From assembly GCA_965223305.1 (NCBI GenBank), contig CBDCWT010000072.1, positions 1 through 64,000 on the forward strand: DNA of 64,000 bases. The letters run 5' to 3'. How positions within the stretch are numbered: the stretch's first letter is position 1; each line of letters begins with the position of its first letter. The position numbers and the translations under genes were made by a program. A model generated the notes under the pieces. It saw only the letters and a list, made by a program, of their open reading frames with translations, ran no database searches and had not been told where the DNA came from. Positions 18,140-25,993 of the stretch are shown here, in pieces. The stretch is from CBDCWT01 sp965223305. Lineage in GTDB: Bacteria > Planctomycetota > Planctomycetia > Pirellulales > Pirellulaceae.

Positions 18140-19423
18140 CTACACCTCGCCCAAGACCTCGCGCGCCGCGGCCACTGTCGCGTCGATGTCGTCGACCGAG
18201 TGAGCCGCCGAGACGAACATTGCCTCGTACTGGCTGCAGGGCAGATAGATGCCGCGCTCGAGCATCCCCCAGAAGAAGCGTGCGAATCGGGCCGTGTCAC
18301 ACTGCTTGGCAACCTCCCAATCGGTAACCGGTTGAGAGTTGAAGAAGAGGGTCAGCATGCTCCCCACACGAGCCAACTGATGTGGAATTCCAGCATCGCG
18401 CGCCGCCTGAGCAAGACCGTCGGCTAGGCGGCCTGCGCGCTCTTCAAGCTGGGCATACGGCGGCTGATCGCGGAGTGCCTCCAAAGTCGCAATCCCGGCG
18501 GCTGTAGCGATGGGGTTGCCGCTCAGAGTTCCGGCCTGAAACACCGTTCCCACGGGCAACACGCTCTTCATGATGTCCGCCCGACCGCCGTAGGCGCCAA
18601 TCGGCAAGCCTCCACCTACGATCTTGCCCAGCGTGGTCAGGTCCGGTTGAATGCCCAACAGCGATTGAGCGCCTCCGTACGCAACCCGGAAACCCGTCAT
18701 CACCTCGTCCAGGATCAGCACAGCTCCGTGGGCGGCGGTCACTTCCCGGACCGTCTGCAAGAACTCCGGATGGCCCGGAACGCAGCCCATGTTGCCGACG
18801 ATCGGTTCGAGGATGACCGCGGCAATTCGCTGCCCGTGCTCGCTAAACGCCGAGGCAACCGCCGATGCATCGTTGTACGGCAGCAGCAACGTGTCCTGAC
18901 TGACCGCGGCCGTGACGCCTGGCGAATCGGGTACTGCGAGTGTGGTGGCGGAGCTGCCGGCCGCGACCAACAGACTGTTCACGTGACCGTGGTAGTTTCC
19001 GCTGAACTTAACAACCAAATCGCGGCCCGTGTGGCCCCGCGCCAGCCGGATGGCGCTCATGGTCGCCTCGGTACCTGAGTTCACCAGGCGGACCATCTCG
19101 ATCGCCGGAACGGCTTCAATAATCAGCTCCGCCATGTGGTTTTCGGCGGCTGTTGGGGCACCAAAGCTGGTTCCGCACTCGATCGCAGAGCGCAAGGCAG
19201 CTAGAACGCCGGGGTATGCATGTCCGAGAATCATCGGCCCCCAGGACCCGACGTAGTCGATGTATCGGTTGCAATCTACGTCGTACAGGTACGCGCCGGC
19301 ACCGCGTTCAAAGACAACCGGCTCGCCTCCCACGGCACCGAACGCCCGGGCCGGGCTGTTTACACCCCCGGGCATCAGCTGTTTGGCTCGTTCAAAGATC
19401 ACGTGACTTTGTGTGTGGTCCAT
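18140..19423 (-). CDS. hemL: Glutamate-1-semialdehyde 2,1-aminomutase HemL
   Basis: Converts glutamate-1-semialdehyde to 5-aminolevulinate, the committed C5-pathway step to haem. 427 residues. Fold-type I PLP enzyme with SGTEATMSAIRLARG (about 117-131), KFSGNYHGH, the PLP-ring aspartate in LILDEVMTGFR, and the Schiff-base lysine in LGKIVGGGLPIGAYGG (K267). GTLSGNPIA follows. The start at 19423 (MDHTQSHVIFERAKQLMPGGVNSP) matches the family N-terminus; 27 further in-frame codons upstream lack any pattern. Complete and intact. Confidence 0.96.
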   Translation of the reverse strand: MDHTQSHVIFERAKQLMPGGVNSPARAFGAVGGEPVVFERGAGAYLYDVDCNRYIDYVGSWGPMILGHAYPGVLAALRSAIECGTSFGAPTAAENHMAELIIEAVPAIEMVRLVNSGTEATMSAIRLARGHTGRDLVVKFSGNYHGHVNSLLVAAGSSATTLAVPDSPGVTAAVSQDTLLLPYNDASAVASAFSEHGQRIAAVILEPIVGNMGCVPGHPEFLQTVREVTAAHGAVLILDEVMTGFRVAYGGAQSLLGIQPDLTTLGKIVGGGLPIGAYGGRADIMKSVLPVGTVFQAGTLSGNPIATAAGIATLEALRDQPPYAQLEERAGRLADGLAQAARDAGIPHQLARVGSMLTLFFNSQPVTDWEVAKQCDTARFARFFWGMLERGIYLPCSQYEAMFVSAAHSVDDIDATVAAAREVLGEV

Positions 19424-19492
19424 AGTGCGTTCCAGCGGAGGTGGATAGACTAGGCTTTGTTTCAAACAAATAATCTGGTCGCGTAGCGACAA

Positions 19493-19574
19493 CGTAGTAG
19501 GCACACTCCGTGTGCCGTAACCCGGTATGTTCTTCCGATCGCGGACGGCACGCGGAGCGTGCCTGCTACTTTTG
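19493..19574. repeat. GTAGTAGGCACACTCCGTGTGCC inverted repeat
   Basis: GTAGTAGGCACACTCCGTGTG followed about 40 bp later by the inverse GGCACGCGGAGCGTGCCTGCTAC forms a long stem. Half-units recur at 31918-31945 (just upstream of the first amidohydrolase) and 45997-46016 (just downstream of the DUF1080 gene). Intergenic between hemL and truB. Confidence 0.75.
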
Positions 19575-19672
19575 ACACGGCAACGCCTGCTGCTTGATCA
19601 GAATTATCATCGTCCCGGCGATCGGATGACAAGTGGCCGCGTGCCCACCCGCTCATCCGCTCGCCAGCTGCT

Positions 19673-20548
19673 ATGTTTGGTCTGCTGAACATCGACAAGC
19701 CACCTCATATCACCTCCCGCGAGGTGGTAAATCGTGTGCAACGGATCGTACGCCCCACCAAGGTTGGACACGCCGGCACACTGGACCCGCTGGCCACGGG
19801 CGTGCTGGTGGTCTGCCTCGGACCCGCCACTAGGCTGGTCCCCTACATTCAAAGTCAGAGCAAGAGTTACCGGGCGACCTTTTTGCTGGGCCGGCGGAGC
19901 GCCAGCGATGACACGGAGGAAGAAGTCGAGATCCTGACCGACTCGCAGATCCCCACTCGGGCTGAGCTCGACCACGGACTGCGAGCCCTGCGGGGCGAGA
20001 TTCGGCAGCGGCCTCCTCTCTATTCAGCAGTCAAGATCGACGGGCGGCGTGCCTACGCGCTGGCCCGCGCCGGACAGCAGGGGGTGCAGGTCAAAGAGCG
20101 AACGGTGGTCGTTCATCAGCTAGAGATTGCGTCGTTCGATTACCCGCAGCTTGAGCTGCTGATTCGCTGTGGGTCGGGCACCTATGTCCGCGCCCTGGGG
20201 CGTGACCTGGCCAGAGCTGTCGGGACGGAGGCAGTCATGGCGGCGCTCCGCCGCACGGCAGTGGGCAATTTCGATGTGTCACGGGCCGTTTCGCCCGACG
20301 ATCTCTGCCGCGAATCCGTTCGCAGCGCACTGCTCGCCCCGGCGGAGGCGGTGGCCGAATTGCCTCAGCTGCGGGTCACCGCAGACGAGCAGCGAAAGCT
20401 GGCACAGGGCCAGGACATTCGGCTGCCGGCGCATCCTCATTCGACGGAAGTTGCGGCGTTCGATGCGGCGGGCAACCTGGTTGCGATTCTCACACCCCGT
20501 CGACCAGGACTCTTGAAACCCGCACGCAACTTTCCGGCCGAGAGTTGA
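19673..20548 (+). CDS. truB: tRNA pseudouridine(55) synthase TruB
   Basis: Makes the universal pseudouridine 55 in the T-loop of tRNAs. 291 residues. The N-terminus MFGLLNIDKPPHITSREVV is canonical. The catalytic aspartate is D38 in GHAGTLDPLATGVL, followed by KSYRATFLLGRRSASDD, RQRPPLYSAVKIDGRRAYALAR and CGSGTYVRALGRDLA. The C-terminal PUA-like part is short. It is the only gene of its transcription unit, with a repeat-filled 5' spacer of 249 bp and a 510-bp 3' spacer. The sequence is intact in one frame. Confidence 0.96.
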   Translation: MFGLLNIDKPPHITSREVVNRVQRIVRPTKVGHAGTLDPLATGVLVVCLGPATRLVPYIQSQSKSYRATFLLGRRSASDDTEEEVEILTDSQIPTRAELDHGLRALRGEIRQRPPLYSAVKIDGRRAYALARAGQQGVQVKERTVVVHQLEIASFDYPQLELLIRCGSGTYVRALGRDLARAVGTEAVMAALRRTAVGNFDVSRAVSPDDLCRESVRSALLAPAEAVAELPQLRVTADEQRKLAQGQDIRLPAHPHSTEVAAFDAAGNLVAILTPRRPGLLKPARNFPAES

Positions 20549-21058
20549 GGGCAACCCAGCCCATTATCAGCCGCTAATATCAGCCGGAGGACGTTAGTCC
20601 CCGGTTCAGAATCGCGCGAAATCGGGAATGCCGGGCTGACGGGAACGTGAGTGGGATACCCCACCTGCGGCTCGAACCGGCCGCTAACGCGGTCCGGCTG
20701 ATGCTGTCTGGAGGTTCTCCGTCTTCCATCCGCCATAATCGTTTCATTCCGCAAGCGTGCTGGTCTCTTTGTGGGCAATCGTGCAAATCTCGGCTCACCG
20801 CGCCAGACGGCAAGCTAAACTTCCGACGGGGGAGAGAATGCCGACAGAACCTCGCTCTTGATCTTGCCTGCTTCGCGGATGATACCTGTCGTGCCCTCCT
20901 GGTAATCGGCGCCACGCCTTCACCGAAAGTTGGCGTCTCGCCGCTTTAACGCCGATTCCAGTTATTGAGAAAACGGATCGTATCGGGCACGGACGCGCCC
21001 ACGGCATTGCCGGCGCCCGTGTCGAGTCGTCGGCGCTCCTGGCGGATAGGCCGCGTCG
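20549..21058. repeat. Intergenic region with degenerate repeat modules
   Basis: 510 bp between truB and ftsK. Units such as CAGCCGCTAATATCAGCCGGA, GGACGTTAGTCCCCGGTTC and CGGCCGCTAACGCGGTCCGGCTGATG are degenerate forms of the 'CAGCCG...TTAGCCCNCGGTT' module seen elsewhere in the window. I see no protein gene or recognisable promoter. The ftsK promoter should lie in the last 100 bp. Confidence 0.55.
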
Positions 21059-23845
21059 ATGTTCGAAGACCGAGATCTCAAGTTGGACCTCTGCGCACTG
21101 GCGCTGTTGGCTCTAGTCATTTTTCTGACTGCCGCGCTGCTCACCTACGACCCGGCAGACAGGGTGGGCGCCCTGGTGCGCCCTTTCGATCGCCTCTACC
21201 GCCAGGACCTACAGGTCTACCCAACGAACGAGGAAGTGGAAAACGCCTGCGGCTGGTGGGGTGCTCTAACCGCCGACTTGGCGCTCAGCCACTTGGGAAT
21301 TGGGGCCTATTACTTGGCTTTCTCGCTGGCGGTGCTCGATCTTCTGCTATTAACGCGGCGTGAAATCGACACGCTGCCACTGCGGCTGGTCGGCTGGCTG
21401 GGCTCGCTGCTGGGCCTCACCTCACTCGTCGCGCTCCTGCTGCCAGGTTGGGCGGCGGGGCCGACCGTCGGGCCGGGCGGGTACTTGGGCGTTCTCGGCC
21501 AAGGCATGTTGGAGTCCCATTTTGCGATGATCGGTGCGGTGATTCTGGCAACCAGCCTGCTGATCGGCGGACTGCTGCTTTGCACGGACTATCTACTGCT
21601 GCGGATGACCGCAACAGCGATGTGTTACACCAAGGCGTCCACCGTGAAGTCGCATCACCTTCTCAAAGGCGTCGCAAAACGCCACAAGCGGCGCAGGCAT
21701 GATGCAGCGGTTTCTGCTCTGCCCGACAACGACGGGGAGACGAGTGAACTCGAAGTTGACGAGATCGAGGAAGAGGAGGCAGCTCAGCAAGACTCCAGCG
21801 ACTCCTTGTCAGTCAAAGTGCGGGGCAAACCGGTCGGCTCACGCCGGGAACAGCAGGAAGACGAGCTGGCAGACGACCAGTTCGAGGATGAGCACGAGTT
21901 CGAGGATGTCATCGGGGAAGAAGAAGATGAGGATCTGGACGACGGCGAGCTGGATGAAGCGGAGGAGGAGGAAGCGCCGAGTCCACCTCGCGGGATCACG
22001 TCGCGGCCGCATTTCCGGGTGAAGTCGAAGTTCGACAAGCGGGAGCGCGAGGAGGTGATGCACACCTTAGACGAAGCCAGCCAAGGGGAGGCGATGGACT
22101 ACGATCTCCCCGATATCGACCTGCTCATTGAAGGCGATGAGCTGTGTTTTGATGAACAAGTCAAAGAAGTTCGCCGAAAAGCAAAGATCTTGGAAACGAC
22201 TTTTGCGAACTTCAACTTTGCGGTGAAGGTCGTCGAAATTGAAACTGGCCCCGTCATCGCCCAGTACGAGGTCGAACTCGAGTCAGGTCTCAGGCTGTCG
22301 AGAATCACCGGTCTCGCGGACGATCTGGCGATCGCCCTTCGCGTTCCCAGTGTGCGGATCGTGGCGCCGATCCCTGGAAAGAACACGGTCGGGATCGAGG
22401 TTCCCAACGAAGCACGGCAGGTCGTTCGGCTGCGTGAAGTCATCGAAGAAACCAATGGCCGCGCGACCAAGATGAAAATCCCGCTTTTCCTTGGTAAAGA
22501 TGTCTCCGGTAACCCGCTCACCGTCGATCTGGCGACGCTGCCTCACCTGTTGATTGCCGGCCGCACGGGAACGGGCAAGAGTGTCTGCCTGAATGCCATC
22601 ATCTCGTCGATCTTGATGACCAAGAAACCGGACGAAGTGCGGTTGTTGATGATCGATCCCAAGATGGTGGAACTGAGCGGTTATGGCCGCCTGCCACATC
22701 TTATGCATCCCGTCGTGACGGACATGAGGAAGGCGGAAGCGATTTTGGCCTGGGCCGTCGACAAGATGGAAGAGCGTTACTCGCTGCTCGCCCGGGCCGG
22801 TGTCCGGCATATCTCGAGCTTCAACCAGCTGGGCGACGAAGAGCTAAGGCGGCGTATGCAGCCGGAAAGCGACGAAGAATGGGAAGCCATCCCCAACCAT
22901 CTGCCGTTCATCGTGATCGTCGCCGACGAAATGGCCGATCTGATGATGACCGCCGGAAAAGAGGTCGAGCAACACATCATTCGACTTGCCCAGAAGAGCC
23001 GGGCGGTGGGAATCCACCTGATCCTGGCAACCCAAAAACCTACGGTGGATGTGATTACGGGGTTGATCAAGTCCAACCTGCCGGCCCGCATTTCGTTTCA
23101 GGTCGCCAGCCGCACCGACAGCCGCGTGGTGCTCGACGAAATGGGAGCCGAACGGCTACTGGGCAACGGCGACATGCTGTTTCTGTGGCCCGGCACGAGT
23201 ACTCTCGTTCGCGGTCAAGGCACCTATCTGTCTGACGAAGAAATCGACCTGGTCGTCGACAACGTCAGTACTGGCGAACAGAACTTCGTCCAGGAACTAG
23301 TTCATCTCAAGATCCAGGATGAAGAGGCAGGAGGCCCCGGTCCTCTGAAGAAACGCGACGAGCTCTACGAGGCGGCCGTGGATGTCGTGGTCCGTGAGGG
23401 GCGGGGTAGCGTCTCCCTCTTACAGCGGACCTTAGGGGTTGGCTACGGCCGCGGAGCTCGCATGATCGACTATATGGCTGAAGACGGCATCGTGGGTCCC
23501 TACGCTGGCTCGCAGGCTCGCGAAGTGCAGATCTCGCTCGCCGACTGGGAGGCCATGCAGCGTGGGGCAGCTGAGCCGGCTGCCGAGCCCGTCAAGTCAC
23601 CCGTCCCCAGTTCGCCTCCAGCCGCCAAACGCAGGTCCAACCGGATCAAACCCGAGCCAGAAGAGCTGGCGCCGGAGGAGGAGGAAATCGAGGACGTTTC
23701 GCAAGACAGCGAAGGTTCGCCCTTCGAGGCCGCTGACGAGTATGAAGAAGAGGAAGAATACGAGTACGACGAAGTCGCCGCGGACGAGGAGGAGGTCTAC
23801 GACGACGAGTACGAAGACGACCACTATGGGGCGGAAAGTGCCTAA
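21059..23845 (+). CDS. ftsK: DNA translocase FtsK/SpoIIIE
   Basis: 928-residue septal DNA pump that segregates chromosome termini and activates dimer resolution. Four membrane segments fall in the first 190 residues. A very acidic linker (about 220-310, many Glu/Asp) precedes the alpha/beta motor domains: GRTGTGKS Walker A (about 501-508), VIVADEMADL Walker B, then ATQKPTVDVITG and SRTDSRVVLDEMGAERLLG. The gamma winged helix follows (SLLQRTLGVGYGRGARMIDYM, about 785-820). Unusually the protein continues for about 100 residues after gamma with a Pro/Lys patch and a Glu/Asp/Tyr-rich tail; the gamma domain normally ends the protein. The planctomycete background lacks FtsZ, so its septal partner is unclear. 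Confidence 0.94.
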   Translation: MFEDRDLKLDLCALALLALVIFLTAALLTYDPADRVGALVRPFDRLYRQDLQVYPTNEEVENACGWWGALTADLALSHLGIGAYYLAFSLAVLDLLLLTRREIDTLPLRLVGWLGSLLGLTSLVALLLPGWAAGPTVGPGGYLGVLGQGMLESHFAMIGAVILATSLLIGGLLLCTDYLLLRMTATAMCYTKASTVKSHHLLKGVAKRHKRRRHDAAVSALPDNDGETSELEVDEIEEEEAAQQDSSDSLSVKVRGKPVGSRREQQEDELADDQFEDEHEFEDVIGEEEDEDLDDGELDEAEEEEAPSPPRGITSRPHFRVKSKFDKREREEVMHTLDEASQGEAMDYDLPDIDLLIEGDELCFDEQVKEVRRKAKILETTFANFNFAVKVVEIETGPVIAQYEVELESGLRLSRITGLADDLAIALRVPSVRIVAPIPGKNTVGIEVPNEARQVVRLREVIEETNGRATKMKIPLFLGKDVSGNPLTVDLATLPHLLIAGRTGTGKSVCLNAIISSILMTKKPDEVRLLMIDPKMVELSGYGRLPHLMHPVVTDMRKAEAILAWAVDKMEERYSLLARAGVRHISSFNQLGDEELRRRMQPESDEEWEAIPNHLPFIVIVADEMADLMMTAGKEVEQHIIRLAQKSRAVGIHLILATQKPTVDVITGLIKSNLPARISFQVASRTDSRVVLDEMGAERLLGNGDMLFLWPGTSTLVRGQGTYLSDEEIDLVVDNVSTGEQNFVQELVHLKIQDEEAGGPGPLKKRDELYEAAVDVVVREGRGSVSLLQRTLGVGYGRGARMIDYMAEDGIVGPYAGSQAREVQISLADWEAMQRGAAEPAAEPVKSPVPSSPPAAKRRSNRIKPEPEELAPEEEEIEDVSQDSEGSPFEAADEYEEEEEYEYDEVAADEEEVYDDEYEDDHYGAESA

Positions 23846-24096
23846 GTTGACGGCATTTACAGGACCAACAGGGCGGGCCCCTCACCCTGCAGTGCATGCC
23901 GCCTGGAGCTCACCTTCTGTCTGCCCCCCCAAGCCGATTTCTGCCCATAACGCCGGCCAACTGCAAACCGCAAAGTACACTCACAGGAGTTTCCTCGATC
24001 GGGTTGACGTTGACAGCCGATAAATCCATTCGTATCGTACACTTTTGATTTGTAACCGACTTTGATGGTCGGCTTCAGCGACCGCTGGAATCCGTC

Positions 24097-24162
24097 ATGC
24101 CCAACAGCCTGCAGACTGTTATCGTCAGCGTTATTATTTGCATCGCCTCCTGCGGGGCTTGA
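24097..24162 (+). CDS. Ile/Val-rich leader peptide of cimA (21 aa)
   Basis: Short frame encoding MPNSLQTVIVSVIICIASCGA. Codons 8-16 hold three Val and four Ile (VIVSVIICI). It lies upstream of cimA, an isoleucine-pathway gene, and its TGA stop (24160-24162) sits inside the antiterminator strand described next. A weak GGAA lies about 7 bp before the ATG. This is the arrangement of ilv-type attenuation leader peptides; translation of the peptide is inferred, not shown. Confidence 0.7.
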   Translation: MPNSLQTVIVSVIICIASCGA

Positions 24163-24226
24163 GGGCATCGAGTACACAATCGACGACAACGAGCCCTGAG
24201 GCCCAGGCGGGTTTCAGGGTTTTTTT
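24155..24226 (+). terminator. Attenuator: antiterminator strand plus intrinsic terminator before cimA
   Basis: Terminator: CCCTGAGGCCC (24194-24204) pairs with GGGTTTCAGGG (24209-24219) over 11 bp (two G-U), with loop AGGC and seven T (24220-24226). Competing strand: GGGCTTGAGGGC (24155-24166) pairs with GCCCTGAGGCCC (24193-24204) in 11 of 12 positions, which would take the 5' arm of the terminator. A ribosome at the leader stop covers 24155-24166 and favours termination. A ribosome stalled at the Ile codons leaves it free and favours read-through. The hairpin could also serve simply as the ftsK terminator. Confidence 0.75.
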
Positions 24227-24295
24227 ATTGTAGCCGCAAGATCTTCATCCCCCGGGAGGCTGGCTGAGCTTCCGATCCGAACGAGACGCGAAAAC

Positions 24296-25921
24296 ATGCG
24301 AGCGATCCAAATCTACGACACCACCCTCCGCGACGGAACGCAGCACGAGGGGATCAGTCTCTCCTTAGAGGACAAGCTTCAAATCACCCAGCGTTTAGAC
24401 GAAATGGGATTCGACTACGTCGAAGGAGGCTACCCTCTGTCGAATGACAAAGACGTGGAGTACTTCCGCCGAGCTCAACGTCTATCGCTAAACCACACGA
24501 AAGTCTGTGCCTTCGGCATGACGCGGCGACGCGGAGTTGAGGCGGCGCAAGACCCAGGGATGCAAGCCTTGATTGGCTCGGGGGCACCGGTCTGTACCGT
24601 AGTTGGCAAGACCTGGGACTTCCACGCCACCGAGGTGCTGCGCGTCTCGCTCGAAGAGAACGTCGAAATGATCGCGGACAGCGTCGCCTTCCTCATCAAC
24701 GCAGGGCGTGAGGTCATCTACGACGCCGAACACTTCTTCGACGGCTGGAAAGCGAACGCTGAATTTGCCGGCAAAACGCTCTTGGCAGCAGCCCAGGCGG
24801 GTGCCCAGCTAATCGTACTGTGCGACACCAACGGCGGCAGCATGCCCGAGGAAATCGTGGCAGGTGTCCAGGCGGCGCAGGAGGCGCTTCGCGACACCAA
24901 CGTCCAGGTGGGCATCCACTGCCACAACGACTGCGAGCTGGCGGTGGCCAATTCGCTGGCCGCAGTGGACGCCGGCGCGGTGCAAGTGCAGGGGACGATC
25001 AACGGTTTCGGGGAACGGTGCGGTAACGTCGACTTGATTTCGGTCCTAGCAAACCTGGCCATCAAGAAGCAGGGCTACCAGGTCCTCGGTGGAACGAACC
25101 TCGAACACTTAACTGAACTCTCCCGCTTCGTTTACGAAACGGCGAACCTGCACCTCCGCAACCACCAACCCTTCGTCGGCCAAAGCGCCTTCGCGCACAA
25201 GGGCGGCATGCACGTCCACGCGATCGCGAGGGCGACTGAGAGCTACGAGCATATGAACCCCCACCAGGTTGGTAACGAACGCCGCATCCTGGTCAGCGAG
25301 CTGTCCGGAAGATCGAACATCATCGCGCTGACGACGAAACATCACATCGAGCACGATCGCGAGACGATGGACACGATCCTGTCGCGGGTCGTAGAGCTGG
25401 AAAACCGGGGTTACCAGTTCGAGGCGGCCGGGGCCTCTTTCGACCTGCTGGTCAAACAGTGCGCGGGGACATTTCAACCTCATTTCGACCGCATCAAGTA
25501 CCACGTCGAGGTCGGCGCAGGTGAAGATGGAGAGATTCTCACCGAGGCCACCATCAAGATTCGAGTCGATGGCCAAGTCTTGCACGAGGTCGCTGAAGGG
25601 GACGGTCCAGTTAACGCGTTGGACGCAGCGCTGCGAAAAGCCCTGCATCGCAAGTTCCCCGGACTCGCGCAGATGCGGTTGGTCGACTACCGAGTGCGGG
25701 CTGTGAATTCGGAAGCCGGCACGGCAGCCCGCATTCGAGTGATGATCGAGAGCGGAGATGAATCCGATGTCTGGGGAACGATCGGAGTCAGCGAAAACAT
25801 CATTGAGGCGAGTTGGCTGGCTTTGATCGACTCGATTGAATACAAGCTCTACAAGGATGAACTCGACGCCGCGCCTTGCGACCCAAGTACTACGACTTCA
25901 GCCGGTGCGCAAGTTGTTTGA
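24296..25921 (+). CDS. cimA: Citramalate synthase CimA
   Basis: Condenses pyruvate with acetyl-CoA to (R)-citramalate, the first step of the threonine-independent route to 2-oxobutanoate and isoleucine. 541 residues, the long LeuA/CimA type. The catalytic TIM barrel opens with IYDTTLRDGTQHEGISLSLEDK, has LCDTNGG and the metal-site HCHNDCELAVANS, then NGFGERCGNVDL. The helical subdomain has GQSAFAHKGGMHVHAI. The C-terminal LeuA-type allosteric domain (about 395-520) should bind isoleucine or leucine. The histidine and spacing favour CimA over 2-isopropylmalate synthase. Preceded by an attenuator-like leader; valS follows 72 bp downstream. Confidence 0.93.
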   Translation: MRAIQIYDTTLRDGTQHEGISLSLEDKLQITQRLDEMGFDYVEGGYPLSNDKDVEYFRRAQRLSLNHTKVCAFGMTRRRGVEAAQDPGMQALIGSGAPVCTVVGKTWDFHATEVLRVSLEENVEMIADSVAFLINAGREVIYDAEHFFDGWKANAEFAGKTLLAAAQAGAQLIVLCDTNGGSMPEEIVAGVQAAQEALRDTNVQVGIHCHNDCELAVANSLAAVDAGAVQVQGTINGFGERCGNVDLISVLANLAIKKQGYQVLGGTNLEHLTELSRFVYETANLHLRNHQPFVGQSAFAHKGGMHVHAIARATESYEHMNPHQVGNERRILVSELSGRSNIIALTTKHHIEHDRETMDTILSRVVELENRGYQFEAAGASFDLLVKQCAGTFQPHFDRIKYHVEVGAGEDGEILTEATIKIRVDGQVLHEVAEGDGPVNALDAALRKALHRKFPGLAQMRLVDYRVRAVNSEAGTAARIRVMIESGDESDVWGTIGVSENIIEASWLALIDSIEYKLYKDELDAAPCDPSTTTSAGAQVV

Positions 25922-25993
25922 ACCCGCCACGCCGAACGGTGTCAATATAGGCACTCGCCAATCACATCTACGGAAAATCGATCAACTAGACTA

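Noticed and set aside
24065..24199. 44-codon frame ending EGIEYTIDDNEP before cimA
   Set aside because: It overlaps the leader peptide in another frame and runs into the terminator stem. Its early part has no protein-like pattern, so I prefer the Ile/Val leader.
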